A DNA stretch of 36,852 nt from Yoonia sediminilitoris. Its GTDB lineage: Bacteria; Pseudomonadota; Alphaproteobacteria; Rhodobacterales; Rhodobacteraceae. Positions 7,746-16,116 of this stretch are shown here, one piece after another. The notes under the pieces are model-generated. The model was not told the origin of the DNA and did not search any database. It saw nothing but the letters and a program-made list of their open reading frames with translations. Positions within the stretch are counted from its first letter, which is position 1. Each line of letters begins with the position of its first letter. A program made the position numbers and the translations under genes. Location: positions 1-36,852 of the forward strand of contig NZ_QBUD01000021.1 in NCBI RefSeq assembly GCF_003058085.1, given 5' to 3'.

Positions 7746-9154
7746 GCGCCCAGCTTTTCAATCAGGCGCAGTTCTGCGATCCGTTCGACCTGTTTGCAGG
7801 CTTCGGCGAATTCAGCGGCGCGGTCATTGTCGATACGGCGCTTGAACGCGGCTATAATGCTGGCCTTTGTGTTGTCGCGCACCGCAATGATGAAGGGGAA
7901 TCCGAATTTTTCGGTGTAGGTCGCGTTCAGTTCAACGAACTGGTCCCGTTCTGCATCTGTCAACGCGTCCAGCCCGACCGATGCTTGTTCAGCTGTGGAT
8001 TCGGCTGTCAGCCTTTTGGCGGCGGCCAGTTTGCCCGCCAGATCAGGGTGCGCGGTCAGCACGCCCAGACGCTGTACGTCGGTGGCCGACCGGAACACCC
8101 GCGCGAGCGCCTGATGAATCCCGATGGCCGTGTCGTGGGCCGGGCCAAGTTCCAGCGCATGTGCAGCTTCGGCGATCCAGGGGCTATGTTCAAAAATACC
8201 ACCGAATTCCTGCACGAATGTTGCCCGATCCATCTGTGACGGACGGGGCTTTGAGACAGGCGGATGGGTCTTTGCCCAATGCTCTGCAATTTGCAGCCGG
8301 GTGGCAAACCAGACATCATCGCGGGACTGGAAATGCGCAATCGCCCGGCGCAGGGCTGCGGCGCGGCCCGGACGACCTATCAGGCGACAATGCAGACCGA
8401 TGGAAAGGATCTTGGGCTGGCCAGCTTCGCCTTCTTCATAAAGGTAATCAAAACTGTCCTTTAGGTAGCTTTCAAACTGGTCGCCATTGGTGAACCCCGC
8501 CTGAATTGCAAAGCGCATGTCGTTGCAATCCATCGTGTAGGGCACGATCAACTGGTCGCGCTGACCAAACTGCATCCAATAGGGCAGATCATCGGCATAG
8601 CTGTCGGCCACATAGGCAAATTGACCTGTCTCGGCGGCCAAGCGCACGGTGTCGTTCGAACAGCGGCCCGTGTACCAGCCGCGCGGCGCGCTGCCGGTGA
8701 CTTCGGTATGCAGGCGGATCGCTTCAGCGATTTGCGCGCGCTCCTGATCTTCGGGCATGTCTTTGTGTTCGATCCATTTCAGACCATGGCTGGCAATCTC
8801 CCAGTCCGCGGCCTTCATGGCGGCGACCTGTTCGGGGGCGCGGGCAAGGGCGGTGGCAACCCCGTAGACCGTGATAGGCAGGTCTTTCAGCATCCGGTGG
8901 ACCCGCCAGAACCCCGCACGCGCGCCGTATTCATAGATCGATTCCATGTTCCAATGGCGCTGGCCGGGCCATGCAGAGGCACCGGTGATCTCGGACAAAA
9001 ACGCTTCTGACGCAGGATCGCCGTGCAGAATGTTATTCTCGCCGCCTTCTTCGTAATTCAGTACGATCTGGACAGCGATCTTGGCGCCGTTGGGCCATTG
9101 CGCCGCTGGGGGCGTTGCACCATATCCGGTCATGTCACGGGGATAACGGGTCAC
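7742..9154 (-). CDS. puuE-uraD: Bifunctional allantoinase (PuuE) / OHCU decarboxylase (UraD) fusion
   Basis: Two-domain enzyme of 470 aa. Residues about 1-300 are a PuuE-type allantoinase of the polysaccharide-deacetylase fold (NYEEGGEN 33-40, WEIASHGLKWIEH 118-130, GWYTGRCS 159-166), hydrolysing allantoin to allantoate. Residues about 306-465 are UraD (AHPDLAGK 368-375 with catalytic His369; FVELNATYTEKFGFPFIIAVR 406-426), decarboxylating OHCU to (S)-allantoin. The two activities work in reverse order to their position in the chain. The start is GTG at 9154, with AAAGG 7 nt upstream. Fusions of this kind are known. It is the first gene of the minus-strand operon and is divergent from uraH. 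Confidence 0.92.
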   Translation of the reverse strand: MTRYPRDMTGYGATPPAAQWPNGAKIAVQIVLNYEEGGENNILHGDPASEAFLSEITGASAWPGQRHWNMESIYEYGARAGFWRVHRMLKDLPITVYGVATALARAPEQVAAMKAADWEIASHGLKWIEHKDMPEDQERAQIAEAIRLHTEVTGSAPRGWYTGRCSNDTVRLAAETGQFAYVADSYADDLPYWMQFGQRDQLIVPYTMDCNDMRFAIQAGFTNGDQFESYLKDSFDYLYEEGEAGQPKILSIGLHCRLIGRPGRAAALRRAIAHFQSRDDVWFATRLQIAEHWAKTHPPVSKPRPSQMDRATFVQEFGGIFEHSPWIAEAAHALELGPAHDTAIGIHQALARVFRSATDVQRLGVLTAHPDLAGKLAAAKRLTAESTAEQASVGLDALTDAERDQFVELNATYTEKFGFPFIIAVRDNTKASIIAAFKRRIDNDRAAEFAEACKQVERIAELRLIEKLGA

Positions 9155-9308
9155 ATCTGGGCCTTTCTTCAGTTATTATTGACCTCTATATTCCGAATTA
9201 ATCAGTTTCGTTTTCAAAAAATATGCGAAAGAGCCTCTTGTTAGCTTTGCTTTGCCGAGAGGTGGCAATGCGGCCTATAAAACCAGCAGTTCAAAAGGAG
9301 ATGCACAT
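9155..9308. promoter_or_regulatory. Divergent promoter region of the purine-degradation genes
   Basis: 154-bp intergenic region between the oppositely directed PuuE-UraD and UraH genes. Its middle (about 9170-9235) is AT-rich, with a short palindrome ATTCCGAAT near 9190-9198. Both promoters must lie here. I cannot assign -35/-10 boxes or a regulator with confidence. Confidence 0.45.
9295..9300 (+). promoter_or_regulatory. uraH: Ribosome-binding site deciding the TTG start of uraH
   Basis: AAGGAG lies 8 nt before TTG 9309, which is the codon giving the family-typical N-terminus (M)AGYLTTHVLD. The ATG at 9301 is out of frame, and no ATG exists in frame near the start. Confidence 0.65.
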
Positions 9309-9662
9309 TTGGCGGGATATCTAACAACCCATGTGTTGGACACGGCACGCGGCTGCCCGGCACAGGGCATTGCAATCACCCTGTTTCGCATAAATGGCGA
9401 TCATCACGAGAAAATTGCGACGGCAGTGACAAACAGTGACGGGCGCACGGATGCGCCCATTTTGCCAAGTGATGCTTTTGAAACAGGTACTTATGAACTG
9501 GTCTTCGACACCGGTGCCTATCTTGATGCAACTGGCACACCGCCGGAAGAGCCGCGTTTCCTGTCGCAAATCCCGATCCGTTTCGGCATGTCAAACGCGT
9601 CGCACTATCATGTGCCTTTGTTGTTGTCCCCGTTTGGCTACGCAACATACCGCGGCAGCTAA
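9309..9662 (+). CDS. uraH: 5-hydroxyisourate hydrolase (transthyretin-like)
   Basis: Hydrolyses 5-hydroxyisourate (the uricase product) to OHCU, feeding the UraD domain encoded divergently. The protein is 117 aa, the usual size. Active-site features are present: LTTHVLD with the N-terminal His (residue 8), the conserved Arg in SDGRTDAP, HYHVPLLLSPFGYATY, and the C-terminal YRGS tetrapeptide that marks true HIUases over transthyretins. An open frame extends upstream to 9252, but length, N-terminal alignment and the AAGGAG box favour TTG 9309. It converges with the SDR gene, leaving only 10 bp. Confidence 0.92.
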   Translation: MAGYLTTHVLDTARGCPAQGIAITLFRINGDHHEKIATAVTNSDGRTDAPILPSDAFETGTYELVFDTGAYLDATGTPPEEPRFLSQIPIRFGMSNASHYHVPLLLSPFGYATYRGS

Positions 9663-9672
9663 CGGCGCAGGG

Positions 9673-10434
9673 CTACTTACCCGCGATCAACCGTTTTAGC
9701 TTGCGCATACCCCCGATCCAGCGGTCGTAGTTGGCGGTTTTATTCCGCATATAGCCCAGAACGGTCGGGTGCGGCAGGATAAGGAACGTTTCGTCCCGGA
9801 TGGCGGTGGCGCAGGCTTCCGCCACGGTTTTGGCTGAAATGATGCCATCTACGCCTGCTGTACCTGCTCCATTTGCGGTCATGGCGGTTTCAACGGCTTG
9901 CGGGCACAGCACGGAAACCTTGATGCCATCGTCGGCGTGGGTGAAGGCCAGCCATTCTGCCAATCCGACGGCGGCATGTTTGCTGACAGCATAAGGGGCC
10001 GCGCCAATCTGGTTCAACAGACCCGCTGCCGAGGCTGTGATCAAAAGATAACCGCCGCCACGCGCCATCATGCGCGGCAGGACATGGCGGGCAGCGTAGA
10101 CATGGCTCATCACGTTGATGTCCCAAATCCGTTGCCAATCTGCGTTAGGCCGCTCTAATCCGCCCTCCATGAATATGCCCGCATTCGCGCAAAACAGGTC
10201 AATTGGACCAATATCCTGTTCGACCGTTTCGATCATCTGTTTGATCTGCTCTTCGTCGGCCACATCAACCGCAAAGGCGTGCCCGCCCACATCGGTCGCG
10301 GTGCGCGTGGCACCCGCGCCATCAATATCCACGCAGATTATCTGCGCGCCTCTGGCTGCGAAATCGACGCAGATCGCGCGCCCGATGCCGCTTGCAGCAC
10401 CTGTGACAACGCAAATCTTGCCCAAAATCTCCAT
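9673..10434 (-). CDS. SDR family oxidoreductase
   Basis: Classical short-chain dehydrogenase/reductase, 253 aa. It has TGAASGIG (11-18) for the dinucleotide, an acidic residue after beta-2 (CVDID) favouring NAD(H), CANAG, the Ser of the ITASAAG strand, and the catalytic YAVSK. The start ATG at 10434 gives the typical N-terminus EILGKICVVTG. It lies 117 bp downstream of the AraC regulator on the same strand. The substrate is unknown. Proximity to the aldehyde dehydrogenases suggests an alcohol or hydroxy intermediate, but this is inference. Confidence 0.88.
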   Translation of the reverse strand: MEILGKICVVTGAASGIGRAICVDFAARGAQIICVDIDGAGATRTATDVGGHAFAVDVADEEQIKQMIETVEQDIGPIDLFCANAGIFMEGGLERPNADWQRIWDINVMSHVYAARHVLPRMMARGGGYLLITASAAGLLNQIGAAPYAVSKHAAVGLAEWLAFTHADDGIKVSVLCPQAVETAMTANGAGTAGVDGIISAKTVAEACATAIRDETFLILPHPTVLGYMRNKTANYDRWIGGMRKLKRLIAGK

Positions 10435-10551
10435 CAGACTACCACCGGCGTATTTTTGAAATCTGACAATTCATGCGCCATCACTGCGGTCCTCTTTTTG
10501 GCTTTCTCTCTTGATGCCCGAGGTTCCGGCGATAATCACCTGTTTTCCTTA

Positions 10552-11472
10552 TTATGGCCAGTCGGCATAGGTTTTTGTCTGTGCAAGCTCTTCTGATCTG
10601 TCCTTTTGCCGGATGGCTTTGCGAAAGGCGCCGGGTGGAATACCTGTCTGTGCTTTGAAAAAAGCGCTGAATTGCGGCGTGCTGCGAAAGCCCAGATAAT
10701 CCGCAATCTGGTCAAGCGTCTGATGCGAGCGCTGTAGCAGCGTTTGGGCCTCGACGACCAAACGATCCTGGATCAGCCGTTGGGGCGGTCTGCCAAGGGT
10801 GCGTGAACAAATGTCATGCAGGCGGTCGGGTGAAATATGCAGTTCGGACGCAAAACGCTGGACGGTCCAACGCTCGCGCAGGTGTGCCTCAAGCAGGTGG
10901 CGGAAACGTTCCAATGTCAGATTGGATCCCTTGTAGCTTGCGGCGTTGATCATTTCATTGACGCCTGCGCGCCAAAGGGCCACCAGCATGATCCTGATCT
11001 GCGCCTCGATTACCGTGTCCATGCCTGTCTGCTCGCCCTCGAGTTCTCTGAAAATGGCGGCAAGACATGATGACAAGGTCTGTGTGATATCGCTCTTGGC
11101 GTCGAGTGTGAGGTTGAATTCTCGTTCCGACATAAGGCGCAAGGTGGCAGCTTCGGGCTTGTGGCCGATCGCGTTGGTCAAGGTGGATTCACCAATGGTC
11201 AGGACGATGCCGTGGCTGCCTGCTTTGGCGCGATTGCGGACTTCCACGTCTTTGGGTGTCCAGACAATTGCAGGGGCGGCGATATGTTCTTCGCTATCTG
11301 ATTTGAGCCGCGTGATGCTGCCGGAACTGACCATGATACATTGCCATGTGCGCCCCGAAAAATCCACCAGCCCACCCAGAAAACGGTCATAAAGCCCACT
11401 CCGAAAGGCTTCTGCGTGGACAGTCGTTTGATAGGGCGCGGGCCCGGAAACTCTGGTTTGTTCCTGAATCAT
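10552..11472 (-). CDS. AraC family transcriptional regulator
   Basis: About 306 aa: an N-terminal sensing region (to about 200) and a C-terminal AraC/XylS double helix-turn-helix (about 210-300). The HTH includes RFASELHISPDRLHDICSR and the conserved second-helix region IADYLGFRSTPQFSAFFKAQTGIPP. ATG 11472 is used here; a TTG 27 bp upstream (11499) is also open and neither has a strong ribosome-binding site. It is divergent from the aldehyde dehydrogenase/Liv-transporter operon, so it is the likely local activator of that operon, responding to its substrate. Confidence 0.88.
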   Translation of the reverse strand: MIQEQTRVSGPAPYQTTVHAEAFRSGLYDRFLGGLVDFSGRTWQCIMVSSGSITRLKSDSEEHIAAPAIVWTPKDVEVRNRAKAGSHGIVLTIGESTLTNAIGHKPEAATLRLMSEREFNLTLDAKSDITQTLSSCLAAIFRELEGEQTGMDTVIEAQIRIMLVALWRAGVNEMINAASYKGSNLTLERFRHLLEAHLRERWTVQRFASELHISPDRLHDICSRTLGRPPQRLIQDRLVVEAQTLLQRSHQTLDQIADYLGFRSTPQFSAFFKAQTGIPPGAFRKAIRQKDRSEELAQTKTYADWP

Positions 11473-11594
11473 TCCCGGATACTGACATGAAATTCCCAAA
11501 TATCAATATTTTCTGAGCGGAGGTTTCCCATAGGTTAATCCGAGCGCGTCGGTTCGGGTCTGCTGCGAAGCAACAGGATTTTGCACCGACGTCA

Positions 11595-11604
11595 GGGGGA
11601 GGAG
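11595..11604 (+). promoter_or_regulatory. Ribosome-binding site for TTG start of the first ALDH
   Basis: GGGGGAGGAG 5 nt before TTG 11610. It is a strong Shine-Dalgarno and supports the non-ATG start; the next ATG codons in frame would remove conserved N-terminal sequence. Confidence 0.5.
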
Positions 11605-11609
11605 AGATT

Positions 11610-13001
11610 TTGCAGCTTCTGAAAGTCGATTCTGGCGGTTTGCCCCAAGGGGATGCACAGTCGTCTGCGCGGATGGCGGAAGCTGCTGTTGATCGTGCGG
11701 CGTCTGCGTTCGCATCATGGTCGGCATGGCCAGTGCAAGAGCGCGCAGGGGTGTTGCGCGAAATGGCAGCATTGCTCGACCAGCGGCGCGGCGAACTCTA
11801 TGATCTGGCAGCACAGGAGGTCGGCGCGTCGCGATCATGGGTTGATTTTAACGTAGATCTGGGGCGCGATATTCTATTCCAAAGCGCGAGCCTTGCCGGA
11901 GCTCTTGCCGACAAGGAAATCAACGACGAGAAGACTGGCAAAAGATCACTCATCCGCCGTCAGGCCGCAGGCGTTGTGCTGGGCATGGTATCATGGAACG
12001 CGCCGATTACGCTGGGCGTGCGCGCTGTGGCCAGCCCTCTGATCTGCGGCAATTCAGTTGTTATGAAGGGCTCTGATTTTTGCCCTAGGACACATCAACA
12101 CCTTGTCGATATCCTGAACAGTTCCGGCATTCCGCCCGGTGTTCTGAACTGCGTTGTCAGCAATTCGGACGAGGCGCACGATACGATGGTGCAACTGATC
12201 GGGCACCCTTGTGTGCGGCGCATCAACTTTACCGGCTCAACCCGTGTCGGGCGCGAAGTGGCGATCGAGGCGGCACGCCATCTCAAGCCTGTGCTGCTGG
12301 AATTGTCAGGCAAGGCCCCTTTGATCGTGTTGGAAGATGCGGACCTTGATGCTGCTGCACAAGCTGCCTGTTTCGGCGCCTACTTCAATCAGGGCCAGAT
12401 TTGTATGTCGACAGAACGGGTCATCGTGGTGCGTTCTGTGGCCGACGCCTTTGTCGCCAAGCTTGCGGCCTGCACCCGCGCGCTCAGTACACCAAGCGCG
12501 GACGCAAAGCCTGTTGATCTGGGGCGGATGATTTCGCCCGATGCGGCACAGCGTGTCAAATCACTGATTGAGGATGCGCAATCCAAGGGCGCACATTTGC
12601 TGGCAGGCGGGGACGTTGATGCCGATGTAATGCAGCCTGCGTTGCTGGATGGCCTTGCGTCCAACATGCGCCTCTACCACGAAGAGGCGTTCGGGCCGGT
12701 GGCAGGGATCATGCGGGTGCATGACGCCGAAGAGGCGATCTCGATCGCGAATGACTGCGACTTTGGCCTGAGCGCTGCGATTTTCACCCAAGATACCGCG
12801 CTGGCGCAATCACTTGCGGACCGGTTGGAATTTGGTGTTGTCCAAATCAACGGCCCGACCGTGCACGATGACCCTGCGATGCCGTTCGGGGGCATGAAGC
12901 TCAGCGGCTACGGCCGTTTCGGCGGCGAAAGCACGATTCACGAATTCACTGAACTGCGCTGGATCGCGATCCACGAAGACCCTGACCATCCGGATTTCTG
13001 A
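11610..13001 (+). CDS. NAD(P)-dependent aldehyde dehydrogenase (vanillin/salicylaldehyde DH-like)
   Basis: ALDH superfamily enzyme of 463 aa oxidising an aldehyde to the acid. Active-site residues are in place: SWNAP (N130), cofactor-binding VMKGSD (K153), FTGSTRVG (208-214), general base E231 in LELSGK, and nucleophile C265 in GQICMS. The chain resembles bacterial vanillin/salicylaldehyde/benzaldehyde dehydrogenases more than betaine-aldehyde types. It lacks the first 15-20 residues of longer homologues. It starts at TTG with a strong ribosome-binding site. It is first in the operon with the Liv-type transporter, divergent from the AraC gene. Confidence 0.88.
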   Translation: MQLLKVDSGGLPQGDAQSSARMAEAAVDRAASAFASWSAWPVQERAGVLREMAALLDQRRGELYDLAAQEVGASRSWVDFNVDLGRDILFQSASLAGALADKEINDEKTGKRSLIRRQAAGVVLGMVSWNAPITLGVRAVASPLICGNSVVMKGSDFCPRTHQHLVDILNSSGIPPGVLNCVVSNSDEAHDTMVQLIGHPCVRRINFTGSTRVGREVAIEAARHLKPVLLELSGKAPLIVLEDADLDAAAQAACFGAYFNQGQICMSTERVIVVRSVADAFVAKLAACTRALSTPSADAKPVDLGRMISPDAAQRVKSLIEDAQSKGAHLLAGGDVDADVMQPALLDGLASNMRLYHEEAFGPVAGIMRVHDAEEAISIANDCDFGLSAAIFTQDTALAQSLADRLEFGVVQINGPTVHDDPAMPFGGMKLSGYGRFGGESTIHEFTELRWIAIHEDPDHPDF

Positions 13002-13052
13002 ACTCTCAAGGGCAGAAGCCCATAACGAAAAATTGCAAATGGAGGATACGCA

Positions 13053-14252
13053 ATGCAACTAAGACCATTCCTGAAACTGGCAAGTGCGCTGACGATCGCG
13101 AGCGCTTTGGCGGCGTCAGCGGCCAGCGCCGAAAACATCCGCATTGGGGCTGTCGCACCCAAGACCGGTCCGCTGGCCGGTGGTGCCACCGTCACGCAGT
13201 GGCCCTCGATCCAGCTTTGGGTCAATCAAGTCAACGAAGCGGGCGGGCTGACTGTTGACGGCGAAAAGATGATGATCGAGCTGATCGAATATGATGATCA
13301 GACAAATCCGGGCGAAACCATCAAGGCGGTCCAGCGCCTTGCTACGCAGGACGATGCGCATTTCATTATCGCCCCTTACGGCACCGGGCTGAACCTTGCC
13401 GCCGCGCCGCTGTTCGACCGTTATGGCTATCCGCAAATTGCCGTGTCCGCGATCACCGACCAGCAGGCCGATCTGGCCGCGAAGTTCCCCAACATGTTCT
13501 TTACACTGGGCACCACAACTGCTCTGGCCGCTGACGTGGTCAAGGTCCTGTCGGACATGCGGGACGCGGGCCAGATGGGCGATAAGGTCGCGATGGTCAA
13601 TGTGGCCGATGCGTTCGGGATTGAACTGGCGACGGCTGCCAAGCCCCTGTTCGAAGAAGCCGGTTTCGAAATCGTCTATGAAACGTCCTATCCGCTGGGC
13701 ACACAGGATCTGTCACCTGTCATCAAGGGGGCCGCAGCGGCAGAACCTGATGCCTTTGTGGCATGGTCCTATCCGCCCGATACCTTCGGCCTGACCGAAC
13801 AGGCGATGATTGAGGATCTGGACGTCAAGGCGTTTTACACGGCTGTCGCTACACCGTTTCCAGGCTACGGCGGACGGTTTGGTGCAGCGGCTGAAGGCGT
13901 TCTGGGTGCGGGTGGTGTGAATCCCGACAGCCCGGCGTTTCAGGAGTATGCAGCGGCCCACGAGGCGGTCACCGGAAACAAGCCCGATTATTGGGCCTCG
14001 GCCACGACATACGCATCGCTGGAAATCCTGGGCCAGGCGATTGAAGCCGTGGGTCTGGACCGGGAGGCCGTGTCGGCGCACCTCAAGGAGAGCACTTACG
14101 AGACAATCCTCGGGCCAATCAGCTTTGACGAAAATAACTCAAACCCTGACTTCTGGACCGTCGGCCAGTGGCAGGGTGGCGTGTTCAAAGGTGTCGCATC
14201 GCGTGGCCGCGACGGGACTGTGCCCGTCATCATCAAAGAGGGCTGGGAATAA
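13053..14252 (+). CDS. Liv-type ABC transporter substrate-binding protein
   Basis: Periplasmic type I binding protein (Peripla_BP_6, LivK-like), 399 aa. The signal peptide covers about residues 1-26 (cleavage after ASAASA). The mature start ENIRIGAVAPKTGPLAGG is typical for the family, followed by VNEAGGLTVDG and YDDQTNPGETIKAVQRL. ATG 13053 follows GGAGG. It sits 51 bp after an aldehyde dehydrogenase and before the permease genes. In this setting the ligand is more likely an aromatic or other carboxylate/aldehyde-derived compound than leucine, since several Liv-type proteins bind aromatic acids. This is inference. Confidence 0.9.
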   Translation: MQLRPFLKLASALTIASALAASAASAENIRIGAVAPKTGPLAGGATVTQWPSIQLWVNQVNEAGGLTVDGEKMMIELIEYDDQTNPGETIKAVQRLATQDDAHFIIAPYGTGLNLAAAPLFDRYGYPQIAVSAITDQQADLAAKFPNMFFTLGTTTALAADVVKVLSDMRDAGQMGDKVAMVNVADAFGIELATAAKPLFEEAGFEIVYETSYPLGTQDLSPVIKGAAAAEPDAFVAWSYPPDTFGLTEQAMIEDLDVKAFYTAVATPFPGYGGRFGAAAEGVLGAGGVNPDSPAFQEYAAAHEAVTGNKPDYWASATTYASLEILGQAIEAVGLDREAVSAHLKESTYETILGPISFDENNSNPDFWTVGQWQGGVFKGVASRGRDGTVPVIIKEGWE

Positions 14253-14287
14253 ATTCCCAGTCACGGGGCGGCGGTCTTGCCGCCCCG
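14243..14287 (+). promoter_or_regulatory. Tandem hairpins between binding protein and permease genes
   Basis: CTGGGAAT (14243-14250) and ATTCCCAG (14253-14260) flank the stop codon. They are followed by CGGGGCGGC (14264-14272) pairing with GCCGCCCCG (14279-14287) over a GGTCTT loop. There is no T-run, so this is unlikely to be a full terminator. Such structures usually protect the binding-protein mRNA and lower downstream expression. Confidence 0.55.
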
Positions 14288-14315
14288 AAACTGCGACCAC
14301 CAAGGAAGAGAAAAC

Positions 14316-15182
14316 GTGGATATTCTGATCACTGGGCTGTTGCTGGGGGGGACCTATGCGCTGATCGCGATGGGGCTGAACCTGCAATATGGTGTCGCGC
14401 GCATCATGAACCTCGCCAATGGCGAAATATTGGTCGCGGGCGGCTATTTTGCGTTCATCGCCTACTCTGCCGCACAATTGAGCCCTTTGCTGACCATTTT
14501 CCTCGTCGCCCCGCTGGCCTTTGCGCTGAACTGGCTGATTTACCGCATTATGCTGCAACCGCTGGTGAACCGTGCCAAATCCCGCGGACAGCTTGAGACG
14601 GACAGTATCCTTGCCACGTTTGGCCTGTCGTTCATTGGCGTGGGCCTGATGCTGAGCTTCTTCGGCGGTGATTATTTTTCCTATAGTTTCATGGCGGTGC
14701 CGGTCGAACTTCTTGGCAATACCTATGGTGCCAACAGGGTTGTGTCGTTCGTGATGGCCGTGCTGATCTGCGGCGCGCTGTATATCTGGCTGAACCGGTC
14801 GCGTGCTGGCCTGTCGATCCGTGCGATTGCGACGGCGCCGTCATCCGCGCGACTGGTGGGCATTGACGTCAAGCATCTATCAGCACTGGCATTTGCACTT
14901 GGCGGTGCCGTAACGGCCGTCGGTGGCGCGCTGATCTCGACCTATCTGACGCTGGATGCCTCGACCGGGGTGGTCTTTACGCTCAAAGCGCTGATCATCG
15001 TGATCATGGGGGGCGTTGGTGATGTGCGCGGAACGATCGTGGCCGCCTTGTTGCTGGGCATTCTCGAGACCGTTGTCGCAAGCCTGCTTGACCCCGGTCT
15101 GACCCTTGCTGCGGCCTATGTCATGTTCCTTGGCATCCTTTTGTTTCGCCCGCAGGGCCTGTTCGGAAAGAAGACGACGTGA
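14316..15182 (+). CDS. livH: Liv-type ABC transporter permease (LivH family)
   Basis: Inner-membrane permease, 288 aa, about eight hydrophobic segments. The N-terminus DILITGLLLGGTYALIAMGLNLQYGVARIMNLANGE is the family hallmark, and RAIATAPSSARLVGID is the EAA-like cytoplasmic loop that contacts the ATPases. The start is taken as GTG 14316 (upstream AGGAAGAG); the open frame extends to 14277, but through the inter-gene hairpin. It overlaps the next permease gene by 4 bp. Confidence 0.88.
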   Translation: MDILITGLLLGGTYALIAMGLNLQYGVARIMNLANGEILVAGGYFAFIAYSAAQLSPLLTIFLVAPLAFALNWLIYRIMLQPLVNRAKSRGQLETDSILATFGLSFIGVGLMLSFFGGDYFSYSFMAVPVELLGNTYGANRVVSFVMAVLICGALYIWLNRSRAGLSIRAIATAPSSARLVGIDVKHLSALAFALGGAVTAVGGALISTYLTLDASTGVVFTLKALIIVIMGGVGDVRGTIVAALLLGILETVVASLLDPGLTLAAAYVMFLGILLFRPQGLFGKKTT

Positions 15183-16114
15183 ACCTGACTGCAACGGATA
15201 TTCGCAATCTGATCCTTGCCGCGGGAGCGCTTGGGGTCTGTGCGCTGCTGCCGCTTGGCGACAATGGCTATTGGCTGGGGCTTGGGGTGACGGTGGCGAT
15301 GTTCACCGTGCTGGCAACCTCCTGGGCGCTGTTTTCGGGACCGACCCATTATATCAGTCTGGCGACTGCCGCCTTTTTCGGGGTCGGGACATATGTGACC
15401 GGGCTGGGCATCGACAGCTTGCCGTTCTGGGTGCTGGTGGGGCTGGCCGGCATCATAGGTGCAGTGCTTGCGGCACTTGTCGGGCTCGCCACGCTGCGCC
15501 TGTCTGGCGTCTACTTTGTGATCTTTACGCTGGGACTGGCGGAACTTGTCCGACAGGTGATCACATGGGTGCAGAATAATTCGGGGCAAAAGGGTCTGTA
15601 CGTCCTGACCGATCTGGACGAGGCGGGCATCTATTGGTGGCTGCTCGGCCTTGCAACGGCGGTGTTTCTGGCGGGCTGGCTGATCGGGCGTTCGCGGCTT
15701 GGCTTTGCGCTGCGCATCATTGGTGATGATGAAACGGTCGCGGCCCATTCGGGGATCAACACGGCGCTGGCGAAAGTCATGCTTTTCATGGTGCCCGGTG
15801 CCGTTGCCGCCATGACGGGCGCGATCCTTGCGCCACGTTACGTTTACATTGAGCCGTCGTTGGCCTTTGCGCCGATCCTGTCGTTTCAGGTGGTCATCAT
15901 GGCCTTGCTGGGCGGCGCGTCGCGGCTGTGGGGGCCGCTGGTCGGGGTGATCCCCTTTACAATTCTGCTGGAAGTGATCTCTTCCAACTTTCCCAACCAA
16001 ACCACTTTGGTCATTGGCATCGCCTTTCTGGTGATCGTCTACCTTTTGCCCAAAGGCTTTGTGGGCCTGCTGGACAAGGCGATGATCCGCTTTAACGGAC
16101 GGGAGGGGGCGTAA
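15179..16114 (+). CDS. livM: Liv-type ABC transporter permease (LivM family)
   Basis: Second membrane subunit, 311 aa, about eight to nine hydrophobic segments. The family regions TSWALFSGPTHYISLATAAFFGVGTY and SRLGFALRIIGDDETVAAHSGI (ATPase-contact loop) are visible. The GTG start overlaps the LivH stop (GTGA), showing tight coupling. It pairs with LivH to form the channel for the substrate delivered by the binding protein. Confidence 0.9.
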   Translation: MNLTATDIRNLILAAGALGVCALLPLGDNGYWLGLGVTVAMFTVLATSWALFSGPTHYISLATAAFFGVGTYVTGLGIDSLPFWVLVGLAGIIGAVLAALVGLATLRLSGVYFVIFTLGLAELVRQVITWVQNNSGQKGLYVLTDLDEAGIYWWLLGLATAVFLAGWLIGRSRLGFALRIIGDDETVAAHSGINTALAKVMLFMVPGAVAAMTGAILAPRYVYIEPSLAFAPILSFQVVIMALLGGASRLWGPLVGVIPFTILLEVISSNFPNQTTLVIGIAFLVIVYLLPKGFVGLLDKAMIRFNGREGA

Positions 16115-16116
16115 TC

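Noticed and set aside
15116..16000. Minus-strand frame of 294 codons opposite the LivM permease
   Set aside because: Antisense shadow with very basic composition; LivM is clearly the real gene.
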